Positions 45,994 through 55,638 are shown, counted from the first letter of the stretch. The stretch is 64,000 nt of DNA from CBDCUQ01 sp965222835 (GCA_965222835.1 CBDCUQ010000003.1:124001-188000); one strand, 5' to 3'. The notes: generated by a model from the sequence alone, not told the origin. Numbers and translations are program-made.

Positions 45994-46821
45994 CTAGAGC
46001 ATGTTCAACTTGCGTTGATGTGCCTGGCCGCCCACTGTCCCGTCCGTCCCAAGCGGCTGTCCGATTGGCGGGCAAGTAAGGTCACCGGCCAGGACTTCGG
46101 CAATGTGCCGGCAGGCGGTGCTCCTTCCGCTGCGGCTCAGGGTTCCCGCAATATTCATGAGGCACCCTAGATCAGGGCCTACGATGAGGTCCGGACCGGC
46201 GCTCGTGATCGCCTCCGATTTCTTGACGGCCAGCGCCGATGAGATGTCGGGATACTTCACGGAAAACAATCCGCCAAATCCGCAGCAATCCTCGGCCGCT
46301 GGCGCGTCGATCAGCTCCAAACCCTCAACGGTCTTCAAGAGCATCCGCGGCTCCCCATGAACGCCAAGCTCACGCTTGGCCGCGCATGCGTCATGATAGA
46401 CCGCGCGCCCGTGATACACTCCGGGGACGCTCTTCATCCCGCGAACGTTTACGAGAAACGAAATGAGCTCGTGGACTTTCTCGGAGAATGCGCGGGCGGC
46501 TTGATGTTCGGGATCGTCCACATCGAATAGCTTCGGGTACTCTACTCTTAGCATTGCGGCGCAGGAGCCTGACGGGGCCACGACATAATCGAAATCCGCA
46601 AAGGCCTTGATGGTTTCAATCGCAATCGACCGGGCCGTGGCTTTGTCTCCGGCATTGTAGGCTGGTTGACCGCAACACGCCTGAGCAGACGGCACGGCGA
46701 CCTTGCAACCGGCTCCCTCGAGCAGGTTTGCGGCGGCAAAACCCACCGACGGACGCATCAGGTCGACGAGGCAGGTGACATAGAGCCCGACGCCTGGCCT
46801 TGTATCTTGGGATCCCTCCAT
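45994..46821 (-). CDS. lutA: LutA/GlcF-C-like Fe-S (CCG domain) protein
   Basis: A 275-residue protein of two CCG cysteine-rich domains, the layout of LutA/LldE and of the C-terminal half of GlcF. The first domain has VTCLVDLMRP...ACCGQPAYN, the second HDACAAKRELGV...DCCGFGGLFSVKYPD, consistent with heterodisulfide-reductase-like cluster binding. It would pass electrons during L-lactate or glycolate oxidation. Usual partners LutB and LutC are not adjacent; instead a LysR gene and glcDEF follow. Its last residues (RKLNML) and stop are encoded by a 21-base dispersed repeat, so the original C-terminus may have been replaced. Confidence 0.8.
   Translation of the reverse strand: MEGSQDTRPGVGLYVTCLVDLMRPSVGFAAANLLEGAGCKVAVPSAQACCGQPAYNAGDKATARSIAIETIKAFADFDYVVAPSGSCAAMLRVEYPKLFDVDDPEHQAARAFSEKVHELISFLVNVRGMKSVPGVYHGRAVYHDACAAKRELGVHGEPRMLLKTVEGLELIDAPAAEDCCGFGGLFSVKYPDISSALAVKKSEAITSAGPDLIVGPDLGCLMNIAGTLSRSGRSTACRHIAEVLAGDLTCPPIGQPLGTDGTVGGQAHQRKLNML
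45998..46018. repeat. 21-base dispersed repeat, copy B
   Basis: AGCATGTTCAACTTGCGTTGA matches the complement of 29320-29340 at 20 of 21 positions. It is preceded by CCTAG, the same start as the palindromic element at 61399. It overlaps the last codons of the LutA-like gene. Confidence 0.7.
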
Positions 46822-47010
46822 AGTGTGTGCGCCTCAGGCCCGTGTTGCTCCATACGAGGTTTGCTCCGGTCCTGACTGCCCATTTAGAGGCGGGACCTTG
46901 GCAGCCCGCCATGGATGCGCGCGCCGACGCAAAGCGGATCGAGACGTGGGGCCATTTGGCCGATGAGGTCAAGCTCCGGGCGGTTGGGGCAATGCCCTAA
47001 TCCGCCCTCG

Positions 47011-48006
47011 TCAGCGGGCTGCGGCCGGTTGAGCACTTCTGCGCGTCGTCCGGGACGTTACGGTTCGGTTTCCCGACCCACCGCTCGCCTTGGCGATAAC
47101 TGCGGCCATGTCCTTATCCCAATACGGATCAAGGCCGAAATGCTCGCTCAGGAATTCGATAAACGCGTTGACTTTTGCCGGCATGAATTCGCGGCAGGGA
47201 TAGACGGCATAAATCGAAACGTTCGACGAGCCCTTGTACTGTGGCAGCACGATCTTAAGGGCACCGCTCTTGAGTTCCGGTCCGATTTCCCAAAAGCTGC
47301 GCAAGCCAATGCCAAGGCCGGACATTAGTGCGGCTCGAATAAGCTCGGCCGAATTTGACCGGATGTTCCCCTTAACGCGAAGCTGCTTGTGCACGTCCGG
47401 TCCATCAAGCCGCCAGACGTCCTGCGCACCGGCGCACAGGCAGTTGTGTTCATCCAGATCAGCAAGGGTTTTCGGAGTGCCGGCCTTGCGGAGGTAGGAC
47501 GGAGCGGCACAGATGACGCGATGATCGGGTGAGAGTTTGCGCGCCACAAGCGATGAATCCTGAAGCTCACCGATGCGAATGGCGAGATCGAAACCGTCCC
47601 GAATGATGTCCACATAGTTGTCGGTCAGGTGCACATCGAGCTGAATTTCAGGGAAGCTCTCGACAAAACTGGTCAGCACGGGTGAAAGGTGAAGCCGGCT
47701 GAATGTCGTGGGCGCCGTGATTTTCAGGCTACCGCGCGGCTTTGTGTTGCGGCGGGTTACGAAATCCTCTGCCTCCTCGACGAGGCTCAATATGTCGACA
47801 ACACGCTTGAAGTAGCCTTCTCCGGTCTCCGTCAGCGTGAGCTGACGCGTGGTCCGTTGAAAGAGACGGGCTCCCAACCGCTCCTCCAAGAGGCTGATCC
47901 GCTTGGAGACGACCGCGGGCGATAGTCCCATCTCACGTCCTGCCGCCGACATGTTACCCGTGCGCGCAACACGCACGAAAATGTCAAAATCACTGATTGC
48001 TGTCAT
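47011..48006 (-). CDS. LysR-family transcriptional regulator
   Basis: A 331-residue DNA-binding regulator starting MTAISDFDIFVRVARTGNMS (48006); an in-frame upstream extension is rejected. The winged helix-turn-helix is MSAAGREMGLSPAVVSKRIS, with LEERLGARLFQRTTRQ following, and an effector-binding domain from about residue 90. It is divergently transcribed from glcDEF, the usual arrangement for a LysR protein controlling its neighbours, so glycolate-responsive control of glcDEF is likely (inference). Confidence 0.88.
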   Translation of the reverse strand: MTAISDFDIFVRVARTGNMSAAGREMGLSPAVVSKRISLLEERLGARLFQRTTRQLTLTETGEGYFKRVVDILSLVEEAEDFVTRRNTKPRGSLKITAPTTFSRLHLSPVLTSFVESFPEIQLDVHLTDNYVDIIRDGFDLAIRIGELQDSSLVARKLSPDHRVICAAPSYLRKAGTPKTLADLDEHNCLCAGAQDVWRLDGPDVHKQLRVKGNIRSNSAELIRAALMSGLGIGLRSFWEIGPELKSGALKIVLPQYKGSSNVSIYAVYPCREFMPAKVNAFIEFLSEHFGLDPYWDKDMAAVIAKASGGSGNRTVTSRTTRRSAQPAAAR

Positions 48007-48284
48007 AGATGGCCTCCCGAGCCTTCCTGGTGCCAGTTGATCTCTTCCGCGGCGAAGGTCCTTCAACGTTCCGTTGATTACTAAGCTTACTGGTATGACA
48101 GAGGCTGCGAAGGGTTTTGTATGAACTACTCTTTTTCGTTTATCTTGAAAATCCGTGTTTGCTGCAACAAGACATTGGTTAACCCGCTTGCGGAGCGGCG
48201 CGGCAGAGGCCAATGCTATTGGCGCGGCTATGCAAACAGAGCGATCCAGCTGCAGAGGCGTGATTTTCAGGGAGAATGCCAGCT
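48007..48284. promoter_or_regulatory. Divergent control region of the LysR gene and glcDEF
   Basis: 278 bases between the two divergent starts, containing an A+T-rich patch (about 48120-48160) suited to promoters. A LysR-type T-N11-A site would be expected here; I could not single one out with confidence. GGGAG at 48270-48274 is the ribosome-binding site that sets the glcD start. Confidence 0.45.
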
Positions 48285-49760
48285 ATGTCCTTGATAGAGC
48301 TTCCGAAACCGGACGGCTCTCTGATCAACCGGCGTGGCGAGATCACGCGGGCTCTACGCCAGCTCATCGGCGCGGACGCTGTGATCTCCGATGAAGACGG
48401 CCGGAGGGCCTACGAAACCGACGCTCTAACGGCGTACCGGCGCCTGCCTCTGGCCGTGGTTCTGCCTGCAACGACAGAGGACGTGGCAAAAGTTCTGAAA
48501 TACGCCCGGGCCAGCGGCATAAAGGTGGTCGCCCGAGGGGCGGGAACATCGCTCTGCGGGGGCGCGCTGCCGGCCGAAGATTCAATTGTCATCGGCGTTT
48601 CAAGAATGAACCGCGTCCTCGATGTGGACTTCGACGGACGTACGGCGCGGGTCGAAGCGGGCATTACCAACCTTGCCATTTCAGAGGCAGTTGCGCCTGC
48701 AGGCTTTTTTTATGCGCCTGATCCATCAAGCCAAATCGCCTGCACGCTGGCCGGAAATCTCGCCATGAACTCCGGTGGCGCCCATTGTCTCAAATACGGT
48801 GTCACGACCAACAATGTTCTCGGCGTGCGCATGGTGACGATGGACGGCGAAATCGTCGATATCGGCGGACCTTATCTCGATGCCGAAGGGTACGACCTGT
48901 TGGGCATGGTCATCGGTTCAGAAGGACAGCTCGGCATCATCACCGAAGCGACGGTGCGCATCCTCAAAGCTGCCGAGGGCGCGCGCCCAATGCTGCTCGG
49001 TTTCGAATCTATAGCCAAGGCGGCGATGTGTGTCGCACGCATCATCGCTTCGGGAATTATTCCGGTTGCCATCGAATTCATGGACAAGCCGGCCATCGAG
49101 GTCTGCGAGGCTTTTGCGAAGGCCGGGTATCCGCTCGACGTCGAGGCGCTTCTGATCATTGAGGTCGAAGGTTCGGACGAGGAAATCAACGACCGGCTTG
49201 CCTACATCGCCGGCATTGCCGACGAGCTGAAGCCGAAATCGATCGTGGTTGCCGACAGCGCGGATCAGGCGGCACGGATTTGGAAAGGCCGCAAATCGGC
49301 ATTTGGCGCAATTGGACGTCTTTCCGATTACTACTGCATGGATGGAACCATTCCGCTGGCGAACCTGGCCTATGTGCTTGAGCAGATCAGTGAGATTTGC
49401 GACCGCCACGGCCTCAAGGTGGCAAACATCTTTCATGCAGGGGACGGCAATCTGCATCCGCTAATCATGTATGACGCCAATTCGCCGGGCGGTACCGAAA
49501 AAGCCGAAGCCGCTGGCGCCGAAGTGTTGAAGCTGTGTGTTGCCGTTGGCGGGTGTCTGACTGGTGAGCATGGCGTCGGAATCGAAAAACGGGATCTGAT
49601 GCGTGAGCAATTCACGGATACGGACCTCGCGGTTCAGATGCGCATCAAGACCGTGTTCGACCCCGGCTGGCTCCTGAATTCGGCCAAGGTTTTTCCGCTC
49701 GATGGGCGCGAGGCCGCGTCCCTCGATGCTGCAACGCCATCGGCACCCGCCGCGGCCTGA
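48285..49760 (+). CDS. glcD: Glycolate oxidase FAD subunit GlcD
   Basis: FAD-linked catalytic subunit oxidising glycolate (or D-lactate) to glyoxylate. ATG 48285 is chosen because GGAG ends 10 bases ahead; the ATG at 48276 lies on the ribosome-binding site. The 491-residue protein has the PCMH FAD motif RGAGTSLCGGALP, then NSGGAHCLKYG, and the C-terminal FAD-oxidase region HAGDGNLHPLIMYD and TGEHGVGIEKR with catalytic histidines. It heads glcDEF. Confidence 0.95.
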   Translation: MSLIELPKPDGSLINRRGEITRALRQLIGADAVISDEDGRRAYETDALTAYRRLPLAVVLPATTEDVAKVLKYARASGIKVVARGAGTSLCGGALPAEDSIVIGVSRMNRVLDVDFDGRTARVEAGITNLAISEAVAPAGFFYAPDPSSQIACTLAGNLAMNSGGAHCLKYGVTTNNVLGVRMVTMDGEIVDIGGPYLDAEGYDLLGMVIGSEGQLGIITEATVRILKAAEGARPMLLGFESIAKAAMCVARIIASGIIPVAIEFMDKPAIEVCEAFAKAGYPLDVEALLIIEVEGSDEEINDRLAYIAGIADELKPKSIVVADSADQAARIWKGRKSAFGAIGRLSDYYCMDGTIPLANLAYVLEQISEICDRHGLKVANIFHAGDGNLHPLIMYDANSPGGTEKAEAAGAEVLKLCVAVGGCLTGEHGVGIEKRDLMREQFTDTDLAVQMRIKTVFDPGWLLNSAKVFPLDGREAASLDAATPSAPAAA

Positions 49761-49773
49761 ACGGGAGACTGGT

Positions 49774-50994
49774 TTGAGCGACATCCTGCGTCCCGCGACC
49801 GAATGGGAGCTGACAAGCATGGTGGCTGCCCTCGCCGAGCGGCAGATCACGGTTGAGGTGCTGGGCGCCGGCTCAAAACGCAAGGCAGGCCGTCCGGTCA
49901 GCACAGGGGCCGCGGTAACGGCGGCGGGCATGCGGGGCATTACGCTTTACGAGCCGACGGAACTCGTCATGAGTGCGCGCGCCGGTACGCCGCTTTCACA
50001 GATCGAGGTCGAGCTTGCCTCGCGCAGCCAGATGCTGCCGTTCGAACCTGTCGATCCGGGCGCGATGCTCGGGGGACAGAGCGGGGTGCAAACCATCGGC
50101 GGTGTTTTTGCGACAAACCTCTCCGGGCCACGGCGTATATCAGCTGGATCGGCGCGTGATCATCTGATCGGCTTGCGCGGTATCAATGGCAGGGCGGAAG
50201 AGTTCAAATCCGGCGGGCGTGTGATGAAAAACGTGACCGGATACGATCTTTCGCGCGGGCTCTCAGGCAGCTGGGGTACGCTCGCGGTCTTTACCGAGGT
50301 TACGTTCAAGGTTATGCCGCTTCCTGATGACGTCGCCACGCTGGTATATTTCGGTCATACCGAGGATATCGGCGCGGAGCTTCTTTGCAGCGCGATGGGC
50401 TCGCCGTTCGAGATTTCGGGCACGGCGCATCTATCTACGGGGCTCACGGCCCGCCTGAAGCTTGATGAGCTCTCGGTTGAACGCAAGCCTGTGACCGCGA
50501 TCCGGCTTGAGAATTTCACCAAGTCCATTGCCTACAGAAAGGAACGCCTGAAGGACCTGCTGGCGGCCTACGGTGAGCCATTGGAGCTCGATCTCGAGAA
50601 CTCGCTCAAGTTCTGGGGGTCCCTGCGCCGTCTCACCGTCTTTCCCCACGACCAGTCGCAGATCTGGCGCGTGTCCGCACCGCCGCTTTCGGCGCCGAAG
50701 CTTGTGGGTGCGATTCGCAGGCACATGCCGGTCGAAGCCTATTTCGACTGGTCGGGCGGACTGGCGTGGCTCGAGACGCCTGCAACGGCAGACGCGGGCG
50801 CCGCTGATATCCGCCGCGCGGTCGCTGGATTTGGCGGGCATGCGACACTGATCCGGGCAGATGAATCGGTGCGGAGTGCAGTGGATGTGTTCCAGCCCTT
50901 AAGTCCTGGCGTGGACCGCCTGTCGCGCGGACTTAAGACAGCCTTTGACCCCTTCGGCATACTGAACCCGGGGCGCATGTATGCCAGCATTTAG
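49774..50994 (+). CDS. glcE: Glycolate oxidase subunit GlcE (TTG start)
   Basis: Second FAD-binding subunit of glycolate oxidase, 406 residues. TTG 49774 is preferred: GGGAGA stands 6 bases ahead and the product then begins with a normal MSDILRPATEWELTSMVA. An upstream in-frame ATG would overlap glcD heavily. VLGAGSKRKAGRPV and LGGQSGVQTIGGVFATNLSG are the family's FAD-binding segments. It lies 13 bases after glcD. Confidence 0.93.
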   Translation: MSDILRPATEWELTSMVAALAERQITVEVLGAGSKRKAGRPVSTGAAVTAAGMRGITLYEPTELVMSARAGTPLSQIEVELASRSQMLPFEPVDPGAMLGGQSGVQTIGGVFATNLSGPRRISAGSARDHLIGLRGINGRAEEFKSGGRVMKNVTGYDLSRGLSGSWGTLAVFTEVTFKVMPLPDDVATLVYFGHTEDIGAELLCSAMGSPFEISGTAHLSTGLTARLKLDELSVERKPVTAIRLENFTKSIAYRKERLKDLLAAYGEPLELDLENSLKFWGSLRRLTVFPHDQSQIWRVSAPPLSAPKLVGAIRRHMPVEAYFDWSGGLAWLETPATADAGAADIRRAVAGFGGHATLIRADESVRSAVDVFQPLSPGVDRLSRGLKTAFDPFGILNPGRMYASI

Positions 50995-51048
50995 CCTTAA
51001 ACACATCTGCCCGACCGCCTGATTTGCACGACGAGCGCCAGACAAGAG

Positions 51049-52416
51049 ATGCAGACGACTTTCAGTCCTGATCAACTCAAGAATCCCCGCATTGCCGATG
51101 CCGACCGGATTCTCAGAAAGTGCGTGCATTGCGGCCTTTGCACGGCCGTCTGCCCAACCTACGTCGTGCTGGGCGACGAGCGGGACAGCCCGCGCGGGCG
51201 CATTTATCTCATCAAGGATATGTATGAGAGAGGCCGAGCGCCCAGTGTGGAAATTCGCACGCGTATCGACCGCTGCCTGTCCTGTCTTTCGTGTACGACG
51301 ACTTGCCCCTCAGGCGTCGACTATATGCACCTCGTCGACGGCGCACGGGCCGAGATCGAAGAGAAGACAAACCGCGGCTTCAAGGCACGCTTCGTCCGCA
51401 GGCTCATTGCGTTCACGATCCCCCACCCGCGGCGCTTCGATTGGGCGATCCGCCTGGCGCGCTTCGTGCGGCCGATCTCACCGTTCCTCAAGCGGATCGG
51501 GCTTGCAGAACTCGCAACAATGCTTGAGCTGGCGCCGGCTGAGCTGGCCGTACCGTCAAAATTCTCAGGTCCGGGCGTTGCCATCTCAAAATCAGAAAAG
51601 CGCGGCAGGGTGGTGCTCATGACCGGCTGCGCACAAAAAGTTTTGCGTCCGGATATCAACGACGCCACGATCCGCCTTCTCGCGCGGCGCGGTGTCGATG
51701 TTATCGTTTCGAACGGATCCGGGTGTTGCGGCGCGCTGGTACATCACATGGGGCGAGAAACGGATGCCCGCCGCTTTGCCAAACGCAATATCGATGCGTG
51801 GACCAAGGAAATGGCCCGGGGCAACGTCGATGCCGTGATTATCAATGCTTCAGGTTGCGGAACGACGGTAAAGGATTACGGCCATATGCTGCGACACGAT
51901 CCCGATTACGCCGATCGTGCGGCCAAGATTGCTTCGCTAGCACGTGACATTACGGAATATCTTTCTGAGGTTTCGATCGGACCACCGTCGAGGTGGTCAT
52001 CCGTGCGGGTTGCCTATCATGCTGCCTGCTCGCTACAGCACGGCCAGCGTATTACCGATGAACCCAAAGTGCTTCTGTCTAATGCGGGCTTTTCGGTGGT
52101 GGGCGTTCCCGAAGGGCATATTTGCTGCGGATCTGCGGGAACCTATAATATTCTTCAATCCGAGATTGCCGGCACGCTTAAGGAGCGCAAGATCAAAAAT
52201 ATCAAGACCACCAAACCGGATGTTGTTGCGGCGGGAAATATCGGTTGCATTACCCAGCTCGACGAATCGGTCGGCGTTCCAGTCGTGCACACGGTCGAGC
52301 TTTTGGACTGGGCCTACGGCGGACCTGTGCCGCGCGGTCTTGAACACCTTGAGCGCTATGCGACCGATGTACCGAAGCCAAAACCCGTCGTCGAGGATTT
52401 CATCGAGGCACAATGA
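51049..52416 (+). CDS. glcF: Glycolate oxidase iron-sulfur subunit GlcF
   Basis: Electron-transfer subunit, 455 residues, passing electrons from GlcD/E to the respiratory chain. Two 4Fe-4S motifs (CVHCGLCTAVCPTYVV and CLSCLSCTTTCPSGVDY) are followed by two CCG domains (GSGCCGALVHHMG and ICCGSAGTYNI). All expected cysteines are there. It is 54 bases after glcE. Confidence 0.95.
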   Translation: MQTTFSPDQLKNPRIADADRILRKCVHCGLCTAVCPTYVVLGDERDSPRGRIYLIKDMYERGRAPSVEIRTRIDRCLSCLSCTTTCPSGVDYMHLVDGARAEIEEKTNRGFKARFVRRLIAFTIPHPRRFDWAIRLARFVRPISPFLKRIGLAELATMLELAPAELAVPSKFSGPGVAISKSEKRGRVVLMTGCAQKVLRPDINDATIRLLARRGVDVIVSNGSGCCGALVHHMGRETDARRFAKRNIDAWTKEMARGNVDAVIINASGCGTTVKDYGHMLRHDPDYADRAAKIASLARDITEYLSEVSIGPPSRWSSVRVAYHAACSLQHGQRITDEPKVLLSNAGFSVVGVPEGHICCGSAGTYNILQSEIAGTLKERKIKNIKTTKPDVVAAGNIGCITQLDESVGVPVVHTVELLDWAYGGPVPRGLEHLERYATDVPKPKPVVEDFIEAQ

Positions 52417-52461
52417 CCCGCATCTCTGGATCGCGCGTCCGCGCCATGCGATAGCACACGC

Positions 52462-53307
52462 ATGACACGCTCAACCACCGAACCGCCACTTACGCCACGC
52501 AACCCTTTTGACTTGCGCCACGAGCGCGGCCCGTTCGACATTATCGGCGATGTCCACGGCTGCGCCGATGAGCTTGGCCTGCTTCTCGAGAAACTGGGTT
52601 ACACACTGACGTTCGGAGGAAAAGACGACGCGCGCGCGGTCAAAGTGACACCGCCTCCCGGGCGCCGCGCTGTATTTGTCGGCGACATTGCTGATCGCGG
52701 CCCTAATACTCCCGGCGCACTGCGTATTGTCATGTCAATGGTCCGGACCGGTAAGGCGTTCGCCGTTCCCGGCAATCATGACGTCAAACTCGTCCGCTGG
52801 CTCGACGGCCGGCGGGTGAAACTTGCGCACGGGCTGGAGCAGTCGGCCGAACAAATGAGCTCGGAAAGTCCGCAGTTCACCGCGCGCGTACGTATTTTTC
52901 TTTCCCGGCTTCCGATCTATCTTTGGCTTGACGACGGCGCCCTCGTTGTTGCCCACGCTGGCATTAAGGAAGACATGCTCGGCCAAGACAGTCGCGCCAT
53001 TCGCGCGTTTTGTCTTTACGGGGAAACGTCGGGCGAAACTGACGCGCTTGGCCTACCGGTGCGCTATCACTGGGCCGCCGAGCACCGCGGGGAGACTGCG
53101 GTCGTCTACGGCCACACGCCTGTTCCAGAAGCGGAATGGGTCAACAACACGCTCTGCATCGATACGGGATGCTGCTTCGGCGGCAAACTCACAGCGTTGC
53201 GTTGGCCGGAACGGGACATCGTGAGCGTGCCGTCTCTCGGAACGTACGCGCCAAAGCGCCGTCCCTTCGGTCACCCGCCGTTGCGGCCAAATGCCAAAAT
53301 TGGTTAA
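52462..53307 (+). CDS. PPP-family metallophosphatase (ApaH/PrpE-like)
   Basis: A 281-residue calcineurin-like phosphatase. The metal-binding motifs are complete: GDVHG (residues 29-33), GDIADRGPNTPG, GNHD, an AHAGI His and YGHTP. This matches bis(5'-nucleosyl)-tetraphosphatase/PrpE and bacterial polynucleotide-kinase-phosphatase type enzymes. The substrate, diadenosine polyphosphate, phosphoprotein or RNA end, cannot be settled. It follows glcF by 45 bases but probably belongs to another function. Confidence 0.85.
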   Translation: MTRSTTEPPLTPRNPFDLRHERGPFDIIGDVHGCADELGLLLEKLGYTLTFGGKDDARAVKVTPPPGRRAVFVGDIADRGPNTPGALRIVMSMVRTGKAFAVPGNHDVKLVRWLDGRRVKLAHGLEQSAEQMSSESPQFTARVRIFLSRLPIYLWLDDGALVVAHAGIKEDMLGQDSRAIRAFCLYGETSGETDALGLPVRYHWAAEHRGETAVVYGHTPVPEAEWVNNTLCIDTGCCFGGKLTALRWPERDIVSVPSLGTYAPKRRPFGHPPLRPNAKIG

Positions 53308-53471
53308 TCGAATTTCTACGGAAAGACTCTTCGTTTCCGTGCAGTCAACTCCACCTCATTGTCGAATCTCGGCCCAGCGACCTGGCCAATCGATCGACCC
53401 TGAACTAACGTCCATTGCGCTCCGCCAAGCGGAGACGGAATGGTGGCTCGTTGTTTTTTATGAGGTCGTTG

Positions 53472-54461
53472 ATGAAGCTTCGACGTCTCCCATTCTTGGA
53501 CGTAGATTGGGACTCCGCCGACAAATATGAAGATCGCACACTTCATCAGACTCAAGCGTGGTTGAAATATCTTGCGTCGATTGGTGCAGGCACGCCGATC
53601 GTCGCCAAGCTTGAGGATGGCGGTGAGGAAGTTGGTTATTTTACCGGAATGCGCCATCGCGTTTTTGGCATTCCCATTCTTGGGGCACCCCTGAAGGGAT
53701 GGAGCACGACGTATATGGGCTTCAACTTGAAGCCCGGTGCGTCACGCGAAGATGCGTTTCGTGCACTCACCAAATTTACTCTGCTCGATCTGAAATGTGC
53801 CTATGTCGAAGTTTCGGACGTACATAGCGATCCAGTTCCTGCAGAAAGAGCCGGATACGTGACGGAGAAGGCGTTTGGTTTCGTTTCCGATCTTTCACTC
53901 TCTGAGGAAGACTTGTTTGCCCGCATGAGGAGTTCGTACCGGGGACAAATTCGGCAAGCAGAAAAGCTTGGGGTTGTTGTCGAAGAGGCCGGTGCGGAAG
54001 GATTTGCTGAAGAGCACTATGCGCAGCTGGAGAACGTTTACGCTCACCAAGGCCTGAGGCCGACGATCCCCGTGCAGCGGATCCAGCAACTCATCAGACA
54101 CGTCCATCCGACAGGCAAGCTCTTACTATTGAGGGTGCGCGCCCCGGAGGGCATGAGCATTGCCACAGGGATCTTTTATGGACATGGACAATACTCGGGG
54201 TTTTGGACGAATGGCAGCATACGAAACATGCTGCGGTTCAGACCTAATCACGCAATGCAATGGTATGCCTTGCGGTACTGGAAGCGGCGTGGCGCCAGAT
54301 GGCACCATTGGGGCGGGGGCGGTGAGTACAAGAAGTCATATGGGCCGCAGCCCTTTTACTATCTGCGTCAGTATTGGTCCGCGGTCCCGGGATTGGCGCA
54401 TATTCGACAACCGGCACTTTCGGCGTATTACCGGTTCATGGATTGGCGCGCATCTGCTTGA
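53472..54461 (+). CDS. FemAB/GNAT-like acyltransferase
   Basis: A 329-residue protein beginning MKLRRLPFLDVDWDSADKYE. It resembles GNAT-fold FemAB-like proteins found with exopolysaccharide and cell-wall genes: an N-terminal partial GNAT domain with QTQAWLKYLAS, a central SYRGQIRQAEKLGVVVEEAG segment and a C-terminal YKKSYGPQPFYYLRQYWS. It probably transfers an aminoacyl or acetyl group to a surface glycan (inference). Start 53472 is chosen; an ATG four codons upstream is possible. Confidence 0.7.
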   Translation: MKLRRLPFLDVDWDSADKYEDRTLHQTQAWLKYLASIGAGTPIVAKLEDGGEEVGYFTGMRHRVFGIPILGAPLKGWSTTYMGFNLKPGASREDAFRALTKFTLLDLKCAYVEVSDVHSDPVPAERAGYVTEKAFGFVSDLSLSEEDLFARMRSSYRGQIRQAEKLGVVVEEAGAEGFAEEHYAQLENVYAHQGLRPTIPVQRIQQLIRHVHPTGKLLLLRVRAPEGMSIATGIFYGHGQYSGFWTNGSIRNMLRFRPNHAMQWYALRYWKRRGARWHHWGGGGEYKKSYGPQPFYYLRQYWSAVPGLAHIRQPALSAYYRFMDWRASA

Positions 54462-54748
54462 AACTGCAGCGCTCTTAGACGGCATTTTCTCGCGGACTGG
54501 CAGCGCATTTCTCTCCGATTGTGGGGTGCGCCAGTAGAATTCGTGCCTCTTTTCGGTGTATGCGCATCGAGATTATCTGGACGGCCAAACATGGATGAGG
54601 GGAACGTGTGGATGTGGCACGGCGCCCGTGCCATGCCACATTCAGGCCCTCAATTGCCGTCCGGCTCGACGTACACTTCGCCCGCCTTGTTTTTCTGGAT
54701 CGCGGGATTTCGGATCTGGCCGCAGAGTCTATTTCTGGTGAGCGGAAC

Positions 54749-55609
54749 ATGAGCGACAAATTTGACGTGGCCTTGAGCTATGCCGGCGAGGATCGAAAAT
54801 TTGTAGAGGCCGTAGCGCGCGAATGTGAAGAGCTCGGACTGCGTGTCTTCTACGATCGCCGGGAAACCGATGCGCTGTGGGGGCGCAATCTTAATGGCAG
54901 CCTGGCCAATATCTACGAGAATGAAGCCTTTTTTGTCGTTCCCTTCATCTCTCATCATTACGTATCAAAGTACTGGACACAAAAGGAGCTGGCCGCGGCT
55001 TTGCGCACAGAAGCGGAGCGGGGCAAGGAGTACATCCTTCCGGCGCGGTTCGATGATTCAACAGTTCCAGGGCTCGACCAAGCGAAGGCGGATGTCGATT
55101 TACGCAACATGCAGCCGGAGGCGTTGGCTGCAATCCTGGCAAAGACGGTCGGCACGTTCCACAAGGAAGAGGATCGCGTTCGCACGACGCTCAGCGGAGG
55201 CTGGTCGAACGAGGGAAATGTGCATCCTCAAGACACGCATCGCGTTGAGATGGAAATCGAAGCCAACGGGGAAACGCTCAGCGGGACGCTGAAATCTGAG
55301 GGCAACGGTACCGCGACCGGGCTCGTGACGATCGACGGGCGCCGGTACAAACGCGATCTTACATTCTCGATATTGAATGCGAGCAAGGACGGCATTGTCG
55401 AATACGGCCGCGTCCAGGCGGAACTCAGCGAAGGCGAGGGAGAGAAACCGACCCAACTGTCGTGGCGCCTGACACATGGTCTGGAGAATTTTCTGCCGGA
55501 GGAGACGATCTTGTATCCGACAAAAGCAGACGAGACCTCATCGCCCGACCGCCGCCCACGCAAAGAAACAGGGGCCAGAAAGAAGGGGCCCCTGAAGAAA
55601 AATTGCTAG
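54749..55609 (+). CDS. TIR-domain protein with C-terminal beta-rich domain
   Basis: A 286-residue protein starting MSDKFDVALSYAGEDRKFVE, the first TIR beta strand and box 1. The presumed catalytic Glu80 lies in HHYVSKYWTQKELAAAL, the position of the NADase glutamate in TIR enzymes. The TIR part covers about residues 1-140. From about 145 to 265 is a different domain with alternating strand pattern (GWSNEGNV...HRVEMEIEANGE...TGLVTIDGRR), followed by a basic tail. No phage-defence partner is adjacent. It could be a stand-alone NADase with a built-in sensor domain or a virulence/immune-modulating TIR protein; the function is unresolved. Confidence 0.85.
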   Translation: MSDKFDVALSYAGEDRKFVEAVARECEELGLRVFYDRRETDALWGRNLNGSLANIYENEAFFVVPFISHHYVSKYWTQKELAAALRTEAERGKEYILPARFDDSTVPGLDQAKADVDLRNMQPEALAAILAKTVGTFHKEEDRVRTTLSGGWSNEGNVHPQDTHRVEMEIEANGETLSGTLKSEGNGTATGLVTIDGRRYKRDLTFSILNASKDGIVEYGRVQAELSEGEGEKPTQLSWRLTHGLENFLPEETILYPTKADETSSPDRRPRKETGARKKGPLKKNC

Positions 55610-55638
55610 AATACGGGAAAGGGAGCGAAGCACCGCGA

